A stretch of 33,618 nucleotides of DNA, taken from contig JAFXGX010000056.1 in the NCBI GenBank assembly GCA_017536695.1, forward strand, positions 1 through 33,618. Reading direction: 5' to 3'. Positions 33,595 to 33,618 of this stretch are shown piece by piece. The notes beneath the pieces were generated by a model, which worked only from the letters and a program-made list of their open reading frames with translations, was not told the origin of the DNA and ran no database searches. Position numbers and translations under genes: made by a program. Within the stretch, counting starts at the first letter, position 1; each line of letters opens with the position of its first letter. This DNA is from Bacteroidaceae bacterium (GTDB lineage Bacteria > Bacteroidota > Bacteroidia > Bacteroidales > Bacteroidaceae).

Positions 33595-33618
33595 GCGGCA
33601 AGACCTCTTTGACTGAAA

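Overview
The window looks like a chromosomal segment of a Bacteroidales bacterium (phylum Bacteroidota), probably a gut commensal. Evidence: promoters of the Bacteroidota type (TTG or TTTG about 18-21 bases before TAnnTTTG), little use of Shine-Dalgarno sites, lipoproteins with an acidic stretch right after the lipidated cysteine, a GT3-type glycogen synthase beside an alpha-glucan phosphorylase, a V/A-type ATPase operon in the DUF2764-containing arrangement, an FloA/NfeD pair and fasciclin (FAS1) lipoproteins. The genus cannot be fixed from the sequence alone.

Region 1 (1-7080, + strand) is an accessory, AT-rich island. It opens inside a Sel1-repeat gene and continues as a tightly packed gene train: Sel1 protein, unknown protein, mini-Sel1 protein, YgjP/SprT-like metallopeptidase, AAA ATPase with a Cys-rich N-terminus. 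Three of the four junctions overlap. Small zinc-ribbon genes follow, one of them a decayed duplicate, then a Cys-pair protein. Next is a tandem array of about 97-bp hairpin units (4842-5369), then an AbiEi/AbiEii toxin-antitoxin pair with a palindromic promoter/operator. The overlapping cluster is the best candidate for an undescribed system; its function is not known.

Region 2 (7350-24228, - strand) is core metabolism. It holds GT35 phosphorylase and GT3 glycogen synthase (glycogen turnover), then the V/A-ATPase operon transcribed atpE, DUF2764, atpA, atpB, atpD, atpI, atpK. No F, G/H or recognisable C subunit is present. The K subunit keeps every Na+-binding side chain known from Enterococcus hirae NtpK. 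Further along are a nucleoside phosphorylase, FloA, an NfeD-like protein and a TPR/PD40 protein.

Region 3 (24484-33240, mostly +) holds ttcA with a DUF486 membrane protein, a reverse-order rubrerythrin on the - strand, and a fasciclin lipoprotein / NAD+ synthetase / fasciclin lipoprotein set. The NAD+ synthetase has lost the nucleophilic cysteine of its glutaminase domain (Gly169). The intergenic regions carry several copies of a dispersed palindromic repeat, a second copy of the hairpin unit and strong hairpin terminators. No tRNA, rRNA, IS transposase or CRISPR array was seen.
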